Shown here piece after piece: positions 31,052 through 40,887 of a stretch of 64,000 nucleotides of DNA. Location of the stretch: the NCBI GenBank assembly GCA_015069135.1, contig SVJE01000005.1, positions 124,001-188,000 of the forward strand. Direction: 5' to 3'. The DNA is from Oscillospiraceae bacterium (GTDB taxonomy: Bacteria > Bacillota > Clostridia > UBA1212 > SIG427). Position 1 is the first letter of the stretch. Every line of letters starts with the position of its first letter. The notes below the pieces were generated by a model, which saw only the letters and a program-made list of their open reading frames with translations, was not told the origin of the DNA and ran no database searches. Position numbers and translations under genes: made by a program.

Positions 31052-32320
31052 TTAATCTGTACTAAAACAAAAAATTGTAGATTTTTTATCGCAAACCCAT
31101 GTTGCCATAACATCTTTTTTAAGATAAATATTGGCAAAAACACTATCAATATATTTGTTAGCTTCAGAAGTTGAAATAATTTCATTTATCACAAGATAGA
31201 ATTCAGTATTGTTATCAGAAAAATGTTTCTTTATTGAATTAGCTATCTTTTCTTCAGTACCGGACTTTGTGCTTACAACCAAATCTGCATAATTATAATC
31301 TCTTGATGTGTTTGTACACTTAGGCCGTATCTCTTCATAATCTATGTATTTTACGCCGACAATCTGATCCGATATACCAAAATACTTTTTTGTTTTTTTC
31401 GTCCCATCTCCGGAATCATCAAAAGTGACATCAAAATTATAAAATTCTCCATCCACTTTAGCTACTACCCATGTATGTCCATTTGAGTTTTCTATTTCTT
31501 CGGGAGTAGCCTGGCTTATATCCTCTATATCACTGCCCATTGCTTCACAGCACTCAACTCCAATCAGGTTGAACAACAGATTTAACATATTACTGTACCC
31601 GTCACAAACTGTTTTGCCATTAATTACTGCATCGTAAAAATAACTTTCGTCTGCCATGCTCTCATATTTCACATACTCTACATGGTCACAGACATAATCA
31701 TACAGATACTCCATTTTTTTAAGCAGGGTTTTGCATTCACCCGGAATTCCGGCTACAACCTCTCTACATTTTTCAAGCGCCTCCATCTTCATTTTCCAGC
31801 GGGACATTGTGAATTGATCCATGGCAAAATACATACTTTTACCATGGTGTGAAACAGGTTCTTTAGTAATCCATTCACCATAGTCGTTATAATTCTGTTC
31901 CAAAAACGGAGAGTCCAAACTTAAATATTCTCTGATGTATTTAAAGTCTTTTGTGTTATCTTCTACAAATACCGTAAAGTGAATGTACTGATTTTCCATA
32001 GCATAAAGATAAGAGTTATATATCAGTAAGTCCTCTCCCGAAAGTTGGTTTCTGTACCAGGTACCATTGCAATCAGGATACTTTGATTCATAGTCCATTA
32101 TTTCTTCTATGGGTACATACAATTCTCTCGGTTCAGTACTTTTGTAAAATTTTACAAAATCAGCCGGATGTCTGTTTGGGGGCAAGGTAGTGACAGGTGT
32201 AGGTTCTACACTTGTACCCAAATCTTCCCCAAAAGAGCCATTCTTACATCCGACGAGTACAAAAGCATTCAGTGCAATAAGCAGAACTAATATTATGTTA
32301 GTGTATCGAAATAATTTCAT
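31052..32320 (-). CDS. Transglutaminase-like lipoprotein
   Basis: About 422 residues. A signal peptide ends in the lipobox LVGC. The transglutaminase-like core has the catalytic Cys in KTVCDGYSNMLNLLF, His in NGHTWVVAKVDG and Asp in YNFDVTFDD. The C-terminal ~90 residues are unassigned. Such proteins are usually surface cysteine peptidases or crosslinkers in Clostridia; substrate unknown. The start MKLFRYTN at 32318-32320 fits GAGG 6 nt upstream better than a GTG four codons earlier. A 20-bp palindrome lies inside the gene at 32140-32159. Confidence 0.85.
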   Translation of the reverse strand: MKLFRYTNIILVLLIALNAFVLVGCKNGSFGEDLGTSVEPTPVTTLPPNRHPADFVKFYKSTEPRELYVPIEEIMDYESKYPDCNGTWYRNQLSGEDLLIYNSYLYAMENQYIHFTVFVEDNTKDFKYIREYLSLDSPFLEQNYNDYGEWITKEPVSHHGKSMYFAMDQFTMSRWKMKMEALEKCREVVAGIPGECKTLLKKMEYLYDYVCDHVEYVKYESMADESYFYDAVINGKTVCDGYSNMLNLLFNLIGVECCEAMGSDIEDISQATPEEIENSNGHTWVVAKVDGEFYNFDVTFDDSGDGTKKTKKYFGISDQIVGVKYIDYEEIRPKCTNTSRDYNYADLVVSTKSGTEEKIANSIKKHFSDNNTEFYLVINEIISTSEANKYIDSVFANIYLKKDVMATWVCDKKSTIFCFSTD

Positions 32321-32393
32321 AACGCACCTCACATTTACATTTTACCAAAACAATCTTTCACTAACAAGTATAAACTCAACAGGAAAAGTCACC

Positions 32394-32422
32394 TTTACAT
32401 ACCCCGTTAAAACGCGTATAAT
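32394..32422 (+). promoter_or_regulatory. Promoter of the gene at 32461
   Basis: TTTACA (32394-32399), 17 nt, TATAAT (32417-32422). Confidence 0.6.
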
Positions 32423-32460
32423 ATATGAGATTATATTTATGAAACGGAGCTAATGCCTCA

Positions 32461-33300
32461 ATGATTAATGTAAACGAGACAAAAAAATATATGGTTGATC
32501 CTAAAAAAACTATTGAACGAGCATTTGAAGGTGCCTATGTAGGTTCTTTGGAAAAGATGCCACAGTCCCCTCCTGATTATTTGTCATCAATCTGGGGTGC
32601 TGCCAGCATATTGTTTGTTGGTATTCTTTATTACTTTTCTGCGGTTCTTGCACAGCAAAAGAATGAATCATTCACCTTATGGTATGCTCTTTCTGCAGCT
32701 TGCATCGCCATTGTTATATTTACAATAAGCAAACTTATGAAAAACCACAAACTTTTCAAAAAAGCATCCGGTGGTGAAGATAAAAAAGAAGCAGAGCGAG
32801 CTAAATTCTATGATTTAATGAATTACAACGACCAGCCTGACTCATTATCTGCAACAGAATACTCAAAGCAGATTTCTCCTATGATTGGCAAACAGCCTAA
32901 GGAATTATACAACGTTGCTGTACGTAAAATTGCTGAATATCTTGCTTCTGTCAACAATCCTGACGAATTAAGTTGTAAGTTGCTTACTCCTTTCGGTTCT
33001 GTTTTCAATCAATCTAAAAAAAGATTTTACATGTCTTTAAACGACGGAATTGTGTCATTTGCAGACTTTGATTTCAGTAATCCAAAAGGCGAAATCACCT
33101 GTTCAGAAGAAGACGTTGTTTCATATGGATATTTTGCAAAATATCCACAAAGTATATTACCTGCAGGTACAGGCAAAGTTCGTCCTGATGCCATTATCCT
33201 TGAAATACAGGATAGTGAAAATCATCTTTACTTTGAGTTCCTGCCGGACGACGGACCCAAGATAAAGAAAATGTTTACAGCAAAAAAAGAATTGAAATAA
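32461..33300 (+). CDS. Membrane protein of unknown function
   Basis: A 279-residue protein I cannot assign. Two hydrophobic helices (about residues 44-62 and 75-92) form a hairpin near the N-terminus. A charged linker (GGEDKKEAERAKFYDL) and a ~150-residue soluble C-terminal domain follow, probably cytoplasmic. There is no signal peptidase site. It has its own sigma-A promoter and a strong terminator, so it is a single-gene unit on the plus strand among minus-strand genes. GGAG lies ~12 nt before the ATG. Confidence 0.8.
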   Translation: MINVNETKKYMVDPKKTIERAFEGAYVGSLEKMPQSPPDYLSSIWGAASILFVGILYYFSAVLAQQKNESFTLWYALSAACIAIVIFTISKLMKNHKLFKKASGGEDKKEAERAKFYDLMNYNDQPDSLSATEYSKQISPMIGKQPKELYNVAVRKIAEYLASVNNPDELSCKLLTPFGSVFNQSKKRFYMSLNDGIVSFADFDFSNPKGEITCSEEDVVSYGYFAKYPQSILPAGTGKVRPDAIILEIQDSENHLYFEFLPDDGPKIKKMFTAKKELK

Positions 33301-33323
33301 CCTAATAAAATGCTACAGTTCGA

Positions 33324-33365
33324 AAAAGGATGTTCGCAAAAAAGCACGGACATCCTTTTATTTTA
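33324..33365. terminator. Strong terminator between convergent genes
   Basis: Arms AAAAGGATGTTCG (33324-33336) and CGGACATCCTTTT (33347-33359), paired over 13 bp with one wobble, then TTATTTTATATTTT. Confidence 0.85.
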
Positions 33366-33388
33366 TATTTTCATAGGAACTTTTTTAT

Positions 33389-33402
33389 GGGGACAGATAC
33401 TA
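33389..33402 (+). repeat. Variant dispersed motif after the TIGR04086 gene
   Basis: TTTTTTAT then GGGGACAGATACTA, a variant with C to T in the eleventh position area and the usual T-rich 5' side. Confidence 0.7.
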
Positions 33403-33864
33403 CTAACGTATTACAGTTTTTCTTCGTCTTTTTATTCTGCCGTATTCTCTCACCCTTTTACCCAAGGACAAACCTGCCATTCCGCTTATTGTGCCAAGCA
33501 AAGTGCCACACAACAAAAGAGTTACTATATCTTTATCCATATAGACTCTACCTTCAAGACACCATCTTATAACCATAATTACAGCCATATAAAAAAGACC
33601 TGCAATACTTCCGCCAATCCACCCCATATTGTCAGCAGGAGCCGTAGTCATAATACCTGCCAACACAATGCTAAGTACTACAGTTATCAACACAGCAGGG
33701 GACAAATATTCCTCAGGAAAATCTGTAGTACACATTGCAATTGACAAGACAATTCCGATGGGGATAGTAAGAAGCACCGAGAATATAGACCCCTTTGCCA
33801 AAATCTTTACACGGTTCCTAAGATTGTTTTCTTGTTTATAATATGATTTTGGTTTTTTCTTCAT
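33403..33864 (-). CDS. TIGR04086-type membrane protein
   Basis: A 153-residue membrane protein with four hydrophobic helices (AKGSIFSVLLTIPIGIVLS, LSPAVLITVVLSIVLAGI, MGWIGGSIAGLFYMAVIMV, DIVTLLLCGTLLGTISGM) and basic ends. It matches the TIGR04086 family, typically encoded near yajC in Clostridia. Function unknown. Here a sialidase gene and two terminators separate it from yajC, so it must have its own promoter in 33865-33973. The basic C-terminus (KRVREYGRIKRRRKTVIR) stays in the cytoplasm. Confidence 0.75.
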   Translation of the reverse strand: MKKKPKSYYKQENNLRNRVKILAKGSIFSVLLTIPIGIVLSIAMCTTDFPEEYLSPAVLITVVLSIVLAGIMTTAPADNMGWIGGSIAGLFYMAVIMVIRWCLEGRVYMDKDIVTLLLCGTLLGTISGMAGLSLGKRVREYGRIKRRRKTVIR

Positions 33865-33940
33865 AAATGTAAATCACCAATAAAAAATTTTACAATAAAA
33901 TATATGTTTCACTCCAAAAATATATGTGATAATTTTTCAT

Positions 33941-33954
33941 GGGGACAGACACTC
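33941..33954 (+). repeat. Dispersed motif copy between sialidase and TIGR04086 genes
   Basis: TTTTTCAT then GGGGACAGACACTC, close to the sialidase terminator. Confidence 0.9.
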
Positions 33955-33965
33955 CATATTGTTGG

Positions 33966-33998
33966 TTATAAAAAAAGACTGATTGCTCAGTCTTTTTG
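33966..33998. terminator. Terminator of the sialidase gene
   Basis: Arms AAAGACTGA (33974-33982) and TCAGTCTTT (33987-33995) with a TTGC loop; on the minus strand TTTTTTTATAA follows. Confidence 0.8.
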
Positions 33999-34020
33999 CT
34001 CTAAAGATTTGTATTTAAAA

Positions 34021-35043
34021 TTAAATTATATCTTGCACATCCAATACATCAAAAGAAATTTTTTCGTACTGGGTCGAACTATCAGTATCATCTGCTTGGA
34101 AAGAGCCATGTTCATAAATAACACCCACTTTATTATCCGGCATAAGTACTACTCCGGAGTAAGCTGCAAAACCTTCACAAACCAATTTACCATCGCTATA
34201 GGATTTGCCATCGTCGAAACTTGCCTTAACATAAAGATTTCTTCGATAGCCTTCCGTAGGTGCAGCAAAAATCAAACAGTGTCTGTCCCCCACAACACAA
34301 GATATCTGAGAAGCCTGGCATGATGTTTCCGGTAAAATATCATGATATCCGATTTCACCCCATGTTTCACCACCATTATCACTTTTAACAATAATTCTCT
34401 TGCCCTTAAGATCACATCTTGTATTCATAAGAAGCGTACCATCAAAAAGTTCAGCTACAGTTGTTTCGTTACGGGCAATTTCCTCGGAGAAACTTCCTCT
34501 TATCCATGTTTCGCCGTGATCATCACTATAAATAACATGACCGTTTACAGGGATAACAAGTCGGCCTTTGTATTTCCCCATGGTAATTTGAAGTCCATTG
34601 GCGGGCCCCGGAGAATCCCACTCTGCAATAGCAGGAGTTATCTGAGCTGTAACATCAACCGGATCACTCCATGTTTCGCCATCGTCGTCACTATACTTGT
34701 AAAATATTGTTTTAGCCGGCATTGGCATTGGCCACTGCCAACCTGCAATAGCTTCCGCTGTAGCCATTACATAGAAGAAAAATGATCTGCCTGTATCCAA
34801 ATCCTGAACAGGAGTAGGGTTAGAATAACAATCTCCCTCATTAGCTCCCATAATTTCCATATCAGACCAAGACTTTCCCCCGTCATAACTTTTTCTCATA
34901 AGGAGATGTGTAATCTGCATATCAGCAGAACCCACAACACGACCTTCAGCAAAAGCAAGTAAAACACCTTTTTGTGTACAGAATAAAGAAGGAATTCTGA
35001 AGGTATGATAACCATTATCGCCCTTTTTAAATAAAACACTCAT
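34021..35043 (-). CDS. Sialidase (BNR/Asp-box, GH33-like)
   Basis: A 340-residue six-bladed propeller enzyme predicted to release sialic acids. It has the arginine-triad FRIP motif near the N-terminus (HTFRIPSLF) and five Asp-boxes: SYDGGKSWSD, SDDDGETWSD, SDDHGETWIRG, SDNGGETWGE and FDDGKSYSDG. There is no signal peptide or sorting signal, so the enzyme would be cytoplasmic unless exported otherwise. No nan catabolic genes are nearby. VGDRHCLIF holds an exact motif copy (34277-34290). It lies 35 bp after the yajC terminator, with little room for a promoter, so read-through from yajC is likely. Confidence 0.88.
   Translation of the reverse strand: MSVLFKKGDNGYHTFRIPSLFCTQKGVLLAFAEGRVVGSADMQITHLLMRKSYDGGKSWSDMEIMGANEGDCYSNPTPVQDLDTGRSFFFYVMATAEAIAGWQWPMPMPAKTIFYKYSDDDGETWSDPVDVTAQITPAIAEWDSPGPANGLQITMGKYKGRLVIPVNGHVIYSDDHGETWIRGSFSEEIARNETTVAELFDGTLLMNTRCDLKGKRIIVKSDNGGETWGEIGYHDILPETSCQASQISCVVGDRHCLIFAAPTEGYRRNLYVKASFDDGKSYSDGKLVCEGFAAYSGVVLMPDNKVGVIYEHGSFQADDTDSSTQYEKISFDVLDVQDII
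34277..34290 (-). repeat. Dispersed motif copy in the sialidase gene (GDRHC frame)
   Basis: Coding strand GGGGACAGACACTG read as Gly-Asp-Arg-His-Cys. Confidence 0.9.
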
Positions 35044-35069
35044 CTAAAACTTTCTCCGTAAGTAAAATA

Positions 35070-35105
35070 TTTTTAAAAATGCGGTTGCAACAAACGCAAC
35101 CGCAT
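35070..35105 (-). terminator. Terminator of the queA-tgt-yajC operon
   Basis: Perfect 10-bp arms ATGCGGTTGC (35079-35088) and GCAACCGCAT (35096-35105) with a 7-nt loop. On the minus strand TTTTTAAAAATATTT follows. Confidence 0.8.
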
Positions 35106-35126
35106 GAAAAAACAAAGCATAAAATC

Positions 35127-35549
35127 TTATTTCTTATCTTCAACTTTAGCGGGCTCATCATCTGTTACCAGTTTCTTAATGTCTCTTACAGCCCACTTTT
35201 TAAACTGAATCAAAGTACGATCAATAGAAGATTCAATTGTAATATCGTCATCTTTGATGCTTACAACACGACCAACAATACCACCGATAGTTGTAATTTC
35301 GTCTCCCATCATAATGTTGTTTCGAAGTTCTTCTTCAGCTTTCTGTTTCTTTTTCTGTGGACGGATAAGAAGGAAATAGAACAACGCAAACATTGCACCA
35401 TATATGATAATCCATATCCACCAGGAACCATTTGCAGCCTGCTGACCGTTTGCACCGGTTGCATCTGTACCTTCGCCTTCAGCAAAAGCTGAAATTGAAC
35501 CTAAAAGGCTCATAGCCAATACCATTAAAGGAAATAATCTCTTTTTCAT
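35127..35549 (-). CDS. yajC: Preprotein translocase subunit YajC
   Basis: Accessory subunit of SecYEG. About 140 residues. A signal-like start (MKKRLFPLMVLAMSLLGSISAFA) is followed by a short Gly/Asn-rich linker, then the typical YajC helix with FYFLLIRPQKKKQK and the cytoplasmic domain GDEITTIGGIVGRVVSI. The N-terminal signal-like segment before the usual single helix is seen in clostridial YajC. I start at ATG 35547-35549, with GGAGG 6 nt before it. It follows tgt by 27 bp and ends the operon at the terminator 35079-35105. Confidence 0.92.
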   Translation of the reverse strand: MKKRLFPLMVLAMSLLGSISAFAEGEGTDATGANGQQAANGSWWIWIIIYGAMFALFYFLLIRPQKKKQKAEEELRNNIMMGDEITTIGGIVGRVVSIKDDDITIESSIDRTLIQFKKWAVRDIKKLVTDDEPAKVEDKK

Positions 35550-35576
35550 GTAAACCTCCAAAAAATATATATAAAA

Positions 35577-36716
<1,140 letters not shown>

Positions 36717-36728
36717 CTATTACTAAAA

Positions 36729-37757
36729 TCAGATAAACATTGAGGCGTCTCCAAATGAGAAGAATCTGTATTTCTCTTTTATAGCCTCTTCATAAGCTGC
36801 CAACACATTTTCACGACCTGCCAGAGCGCTTACCAACATAACAAGAGTTGATTCAGGCAAGTGGAAATTTGTAACAAGGCCATCAAGTACCTTAAATTTA
36901 TATCCCGGATAAATAAATATCTTTGTGGATCCTGATTTGGGTGACATTTTACCGTTCTCATCTGCCACAGACTCCAACACACGACAAGACGTAGTTCCCA
37001 CCGCAATAACACGACCACCTCTCGCCTTAGTATCGTTTATAATTTTACAGGTTTCCTCATTTATTGAGTATACCTCTTCATGCATCAGGTGATCTTCTAC
37101 AGTTTTAGATTTTACAGGTCTGAAAGTTCCGAGACCCACGTGAAGCGTAACAAAGGCGGTATCCACACCCATGTCACGGATTTCCTGCAAAAGCTCTTGG
37201 GTAAAATGTAACCCCGCCGTAGGTGCAGCGGCAGATCCTCTTTCTCTTGCGTACACCGTCTGATAACGCTCAGGGTCCTCCAATTTTTCCTTTATATATG
37301 GCGGCAGTGGCATAATACCAATTCGGTCCAATACTTCTTCAAATATACCTTCCCAGGAAAAACGAACAATACGGTTACCATCTTCTTCGTTTACGCTTAT
37401 AACCTCTGCCTGTAAAGCACCTTCACCAAAGTCGAATTTACTACCTGGTTTAGCTCTTTTACCGGGACGAACCAAGACTTCCCAGTCTGTATCTGTGTGT
37501 CTTTTTAACAGAACAAATTCCATAGGACTCCCTGTGTCCGGACGTACACCATAAAGGCGAGCCGGTATTACTCTGGTGTCGTTCAGTACCAGACAGTCTC
37601 CCGGTTTAAGGTATTCTTTTATATTTTTAAAAACTTCATGCTTTGTTTCACCTGTTATTTTGTCAACCACCAAAAGTCGTGACTCGGAACGGTTTTCAAT
37701 AGGTGTCTGGGCAATCAGTTCCTCAGGTAAATCATAGTAAAAATCAGAAACTTCCAT
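36729..37757 (-). CDS. queA: S-adenosylmethionine:tRNA ribosyltransferase-isomerase
   Basis: Transfers and isomerises the ribosyl part of SAM to preQ1-tRNA to make epoxyqueuosine. It has 342 residues, usual for the family. Motifs are [15 protein letters not shown] at the start, [30 protein letters not shown] and [17 protein letters not shown]. It is the first gene of the queA-tgt-yajC run. A GGTAAAAT word (37759-37766) ends one base before its ATG. Confidence 0.97.
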   Translation of the reverse strand: MEVSDFYYDLPEELIAQTPIENRSESRLLVVDKITGETKHEVFKNIKEYLKPGDCLVLNDTRVIPARLYGVRPDTGSPMEFVLLKRHTDTDWEVLVRPGKRAKPGSKFDFGEGALQAEVISVNEEDGNRIVRFSWEGIFEEVLDRIGIMPLPPYIKEKLEDPERYQTVYARERGSAAAPTAGLHFTQELLQEIRDMGVDTAFVTLHVGLGTFRPVKSKTVEDHLMHEEVYSINEETCKIINDTKARGGRVIAVGTTSCRVLESVADENGKMSPKSGSTKIFIYPGYKFKVLDGLVTNFHLPESTLVMLVSALAGRENVLAAYEEAIKEKYRFFSFGDASMFI

Positions 37758-37838
37758 TGGTAAAATACCCTTCCTTATTTATAACTGCTAAATCATATCA
37801 TAAAGCAGGTTTTATCGCAAGATTTTGCCCTATTTTCA

Positions 37839-37867
37839 TTGACGAATTTACACTAAAGTGATATTCT
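37839..37867 (+). promoter_or_regulatory. Promoter of the asd-dapA-dapB operon
   Basis: TTGACG (37839-37844), 17 nt, TATTCT (37862-37867). The leader to asd is only ~48 nt, too short for a lysine riboswitch. Confidence 0.6.
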
Positions 37868-37921
37868 TATAACGATTATGGATTATTAATGCATATAATG
37901 TCTTACGGAGGTTATTAAGTC

Positions 37922-39016
37922 ATGAAAAAATATAAAGTTGGCGTAATCGGTGCCACAGGTATGGTAGGCCAGAGATTCTTAACATTGTTGTCAGGACACC
38001 CTTGGTTTGAGTGTGTTGTATTGGCTGCAAGTTCCCGTTCTGCAGGTAAACCTTATGCAGAAGCTGTTGCCGGAAAATGGAGATTACCTGTTGATATGCC
38101 AGCAGAATTTGCAAATATAGTAGTTAAAGATGCTGAAGCTGATGCAGAAGAAATTGCAGGAACTGTGGATTTTGTTTTCTGCGCTGTAGATATGAAAAAA
38201 GAAGACATCAGAGCCTTGGAAGAGAAATACGCTAAATTAGAGTGCCCTGTAGTGTCAAACAACAGTGCACACAGATTCACACCTGACGTTCCTATGATTG
38301 TACCTGAAATCAATGCTGATCACGCAAAGGTTATTCCTTTCCAAAGGCAGAGATTGGGTACAAAGCGAGGTTTCATCGCTGTAAAATCAAACTGCTCTCT
38401 TCAGAGCTATGTTCCTGCTCTTCATCCTTTGAGACAGTTTGGTCTTGAGAAAGCTCTTGTTTGTACATACCAGGCTATTTCCGGTGCCGGTAAAACCTTT
38501 GAAAGCTGGCCGGAAATGCTTGACAACGTAATTCCTTACATCGGTGGAGAGGAAGAAAAATCTGAAAAAGAACCACTTAAATTGTGGGGTAAAATTGAAA
38601 ATGGTATTATCGTGCCTGCAGAAAGTCCATCTTTCACAGCTCAGTGTTTAAGAGTACCTGTAAGTGATGGACACATGGCTGCTGTATACGCTTCTTTCAA
38701 AGAGCTTCCCGAGCTTGAAGAAGTAATCAACATCTGGAACAATTACAAAGGAAGAGCACAGGAATTGAATTTGCCAAGTGCTCCAAAACAGTTCCTTCAG
38801 TATTTTGAAGAAGATAACAGACCACAGACTAAACTTGATCGTGGTCGTGAAGGCGGAATGGGAGTTTCCATCGGACGTCTCAGAAAAGATACACAATATG
38901 ACATTAAATTTGTATGTTTGTCACATAACACACTTCGCGGTGCTGCAGGTGGTGCTGTATTAATGGCCGAATTGCTTTGCAGCGAAGGTTACATGGATCA
39001 ATTTGAATTAAGATAA
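37922..39016 (+). CDS. asd: Aspartate-semialdehyde dehydrogenase (archaeal/fungal-type)
   Basis: NADPH-dependent enzyme making aspartate semialdehyde, the branch point to lysine, threonine and methionine. It has 364 residues. GVIGATGMVGQRFL is the nucleotide-binding start, KSNCSLQSYVPAL carries the active-site Cys, and RVPVSDGHMAAVY the substrate His. The sequence type (SRSAGKPYAEA, VSNNSAHRF) is that of the TIGR00978 group found in archaea, fungi and many Clostridia. GGAGG lies upstream. First gene of a three-gene diaminopimelate operon. Confidence 0.95.
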   Translation: MKKYKVGVIGATGMVGQRFLTLLSGHPWFECVVLAASSRSAGKPYAEAVAGKWRLPVDMPAEFANIVVKDAEADAEEIAGTVDFVFCAVDMKKEDIRALEEKYAKLECPVVSNNSAHRFTPDVPMIVPEINADHAKVIPFQRQRLGTKRGFIAVKSNCSLQSYVPALHPLRQFGLEKALVCTYQAISGAGKTFESWPEMLDNVIPYIGGEEEKSEKEPLKLWGKIENGIIVPAESPSFTAQCLRVPVSDGHMAAVYASFKELPELEEVINIWNNYKGRAQELNLPSAPKQFLQYFEEDNRPQTKLDRGREGGMGVSIGRLRKDTQYDIKFVCLSHNTLRGAAGGAVLMAELLCSEGYMDQFELR

Positions 39017-39030
39017 GGAGGCCCTTATTT

Positions 39031-39927
39031 ATGAAAAAGAAGCTTTTTACCGGTTCCGGCGTTGCTATTGTCACACCTTTCACCGAAACATGCATTGACT
39101 TTGAAAAACTGGCTCTGTTAACAGAGTACCAGGTTCAGCATCAGACCGATGCCATTATTGTTTGCGGTACTACAGGTGAATCTGCAACTATGACAAACGA
39201 AGAGCACATTGCTACCATTAAATGTGTAGTTGATACTGTTAAAGGACGTATTCCTGTTATTGCAGGTACAGGTGTTAATGATACCCGTCACTCTATTCTT
39301 TTGTCACAGGCTGCTGAAGAAGCCGGTGCCGACGGACTTCTTACTGTAACACCATATTACAACAAAACAACACAGGCAGGTCTCTGCGAACATTTTAAAT
39401 GTATTGCAGAAAACACAAGTCTTCCTGTGGTACTCTATAACGTACCCGGAAGAACAGGTATCAATATTAACCCTGAAACTTACGAAAAACTTTGTAAAAT
39501 TCCTAACATCAATGCTGTTAAGGAATGTAATCTGTTACAGATTCCTGAAACGGTAAAGCGCTGTGGTGACGAACTTAACATCTACTCTGGCGAAGACGGA
39601 TTGGTTACCATGTGTCTTGGTGCCGGTGGTCTGGGAGTTATTTCTGTTGTGGCAAATATTATGCCTGAATATGTTCACACCATGGTTAAAACATTCTTGG
39701 ATGGAGATCAGAAAACAGCCTGGGATATGCAGCTTAAAGTTCTTGATCTGGTTAATGCTTTATTCTGCGAAGTTAACCCTATTCCTGTTAAAGAAGCTAT
39801 GGATATTTTAGGTCTTGATTCCGGCAGAAGAAGATTACCTCTGGTTCCTATGGCTCCTGCAAATCGTGCAAGACTTGAAAAAGCTATGGCCGACATGGGT
39901 GTTGTGAAAGGAAGCATTGTATTATGA
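39031..39927 (+). CDS. dapA: 4-hydroxy-tetrahydrodipicolinate synthase
   Basis: Condenses pyruvate with aspartate semialdehyde, the first committed step to lysine and diaminopimelate. The (beta/alpha)8 aldolase has 298 residues. CGTTGESATM holds the Thr pair, VTPYYNKTTQAGL the Tyr, and INAVKECNL the Schiff-base Lys. AAGGAGG sits ~9 nt before the ATG and the gene follows asd by 14 bp. Its end overlaps the dapB start by 4 bp (ATGA), consistent with translational coupling. Confidence 0.97.
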   Translation: MKKKLFTGSGVAIVTPFTETCIDFEKLALLTEYQVQHQTDAIIVCGTTGESATMTNEEHIATIKCVVDTVKGRIPVIAGTGVNDTRHSILLSQAAEEAGADGLLTVTPYYNKTTQAGLCEHFKCIAENTSLPVVLYNVPGRTGININPETYEKLCKIPNINAVKECNLLQIPETVKRCGDELNIYSGEDGLVTMCLGAGGLGVISVVANIMPEYVHTMVKTFLDGDQKTAWDMQLKVLDLVNALFCEVNPIPVKEAMDILGLDSGRRRLPLVPMAPANRARLEKAMADMGVVKGSIVL

Positions 39928-40697
39928 TAAATATCCTTTTTAACGGCTGTAACGGTCGTATGGGAAATGTAATTGCAGACATTGTTGAAAAAAGAGATGA
40001 TTGTCAGATTATATGCGGAGTAGATGTTGTAGACAACAAAAATCATGATTTTCCTGTATACACATCTTTCTGTCATGTACCTGCAGATACAAAGATTGAT
40101 ATTATAATTGACTTTTCACATTTTAGTGCGTTAAATGGGATTATTGAATTTGTTCAATCAAGAAATATTCCGGTAGTGTTGGCTACTACCGGTTATTCTT
40201 CCGAAGATTTGGACAAGATTAAAGCACTTTCAGAAAAAGTTGCTGTATTCCGTAGTGCTAATATGTCAATCGGTATCAGCTTACTTAAAAATCTTGTTCA
40301 GAAAGCAGCAACTTTCTTAGGAGATGACTTTGATATTGAAATTGTAGAAAGACATCACAACCAGAAACTGGACGCACCAAGTGGTACTGCCCTTGCAATT
40401 GCAGATGCTATCAATGAAGCCGACAATAACAAATATGAGTACATATATGACCGTCATTCCCGCTCTGCTAAGCGCAGCAAACACGAAATTGGTATCAGTG
40501 CCGTAAGAGGCGGTAATATCGTAGGGGATCATGAAGTAATTTTTGCAGGAAATAACGAAATCCTGGAAATCAACCATAAGGCATTAAGCCGTGGCATTTT
40601 TGGGGAGGGCGCTGTTAAAGCAGCTCTCTATCTCTGGGACAAGCCTGTAGGAATGTACAACATGGACATGCTGGCGCAGGATAGTTTGGATGCTTAA
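39924..40697 (+). CDS. dapB: 4-hydroxy-tetrahydrodipicolinate reductase
   Basis: NAD(P)H-dependent reductase for the next diaminopimelate step. It has 257 residues. FNGCNGRMGNVIADIV is the Rossmann motif. VERHHNQKLDAPSGTAL carries the catalytic His and Lys and the substrate loop. GEGAVKAALYL is near the C-terminus. Last gene of the operon, ending at the terminator 40727-40760. Confidence 0.97.
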   Translation: MINILFNGCNGRMGNVIADIVEKRDDCQIICGVDVVDNKNHDFPVYTSFCHVPADTKIDIIIDFSHFSALNGIIEFVQSRNIPVVLATTGYSSEDLDKIKALSEKVAVFRSANMSIGISLLKNLVQKAATFLGDDFDIEIVERHHNQKLDAPSGTALAIADAINEADNNKYEYIYDRHSRSAKRSKHEIGISAVRGGNIVGDHEVIFAGNNEILEINHKALSRGIFGEGAVKAALYLWDKPVGMYNMDMLAQDSLDA

Positions 40698-40726
40698 TCA
40701 AAACACATATTGTTAAATCATCAGTA

Positions 40727-40760
40727 AGAGATAACCCCTAAAAAGGTTGTCTCTTTTTTA
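40727..40760 (+). terminator. Terminator of asd-dapA-dapB
   Basis: Arms AGAGATAACC and GGTTGTCTCT (one wobble) around CCTAAAAA, followed by TTTTTTATT. Confidence 0.85.
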
Positions 40761-40771
40761 TTATATATATC

Positions 40772-40785
40772 AGTGTCTGTCCCCG
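40772..40785 (-). repeat. Dispersed motif copy between dapB and htrA
   Basis: GGGGACAGACACTG on the minus strand, just after the dapB terminator. It is the rightmost exact copy in the window. Confidence 0.9.
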
Positions 40786-40823
40786 CACAAAAGCATCTTC
40801 ACCTAAAATTCAGTTTGCGACAA

Positions 40824-40852
40824 TTGACATTTAAACTCTGCAGTGGTACATT
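40824..40852 (+). promoter_or_regulatory. htrA promoter
   Basis: TTGACA (40824-40829), 17 nt, TACATT (40847-40852). Confidence 0.6.
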
Positions 40853-40887
40853 CTACACTATAGAATAATTAAGGAGATTTATAGTTT

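Noticed and set aside
33694..33706. GGGGACAAATATT in the TIGR04086 gene and AGTGTCCCC at about 56744
   Set aside because: Only one half of the word is present in each case.
37868..37921. Lysine riboswitch before asd
   Set aside because: The predicted leader is about 48 nt, far too short for the aptamer.
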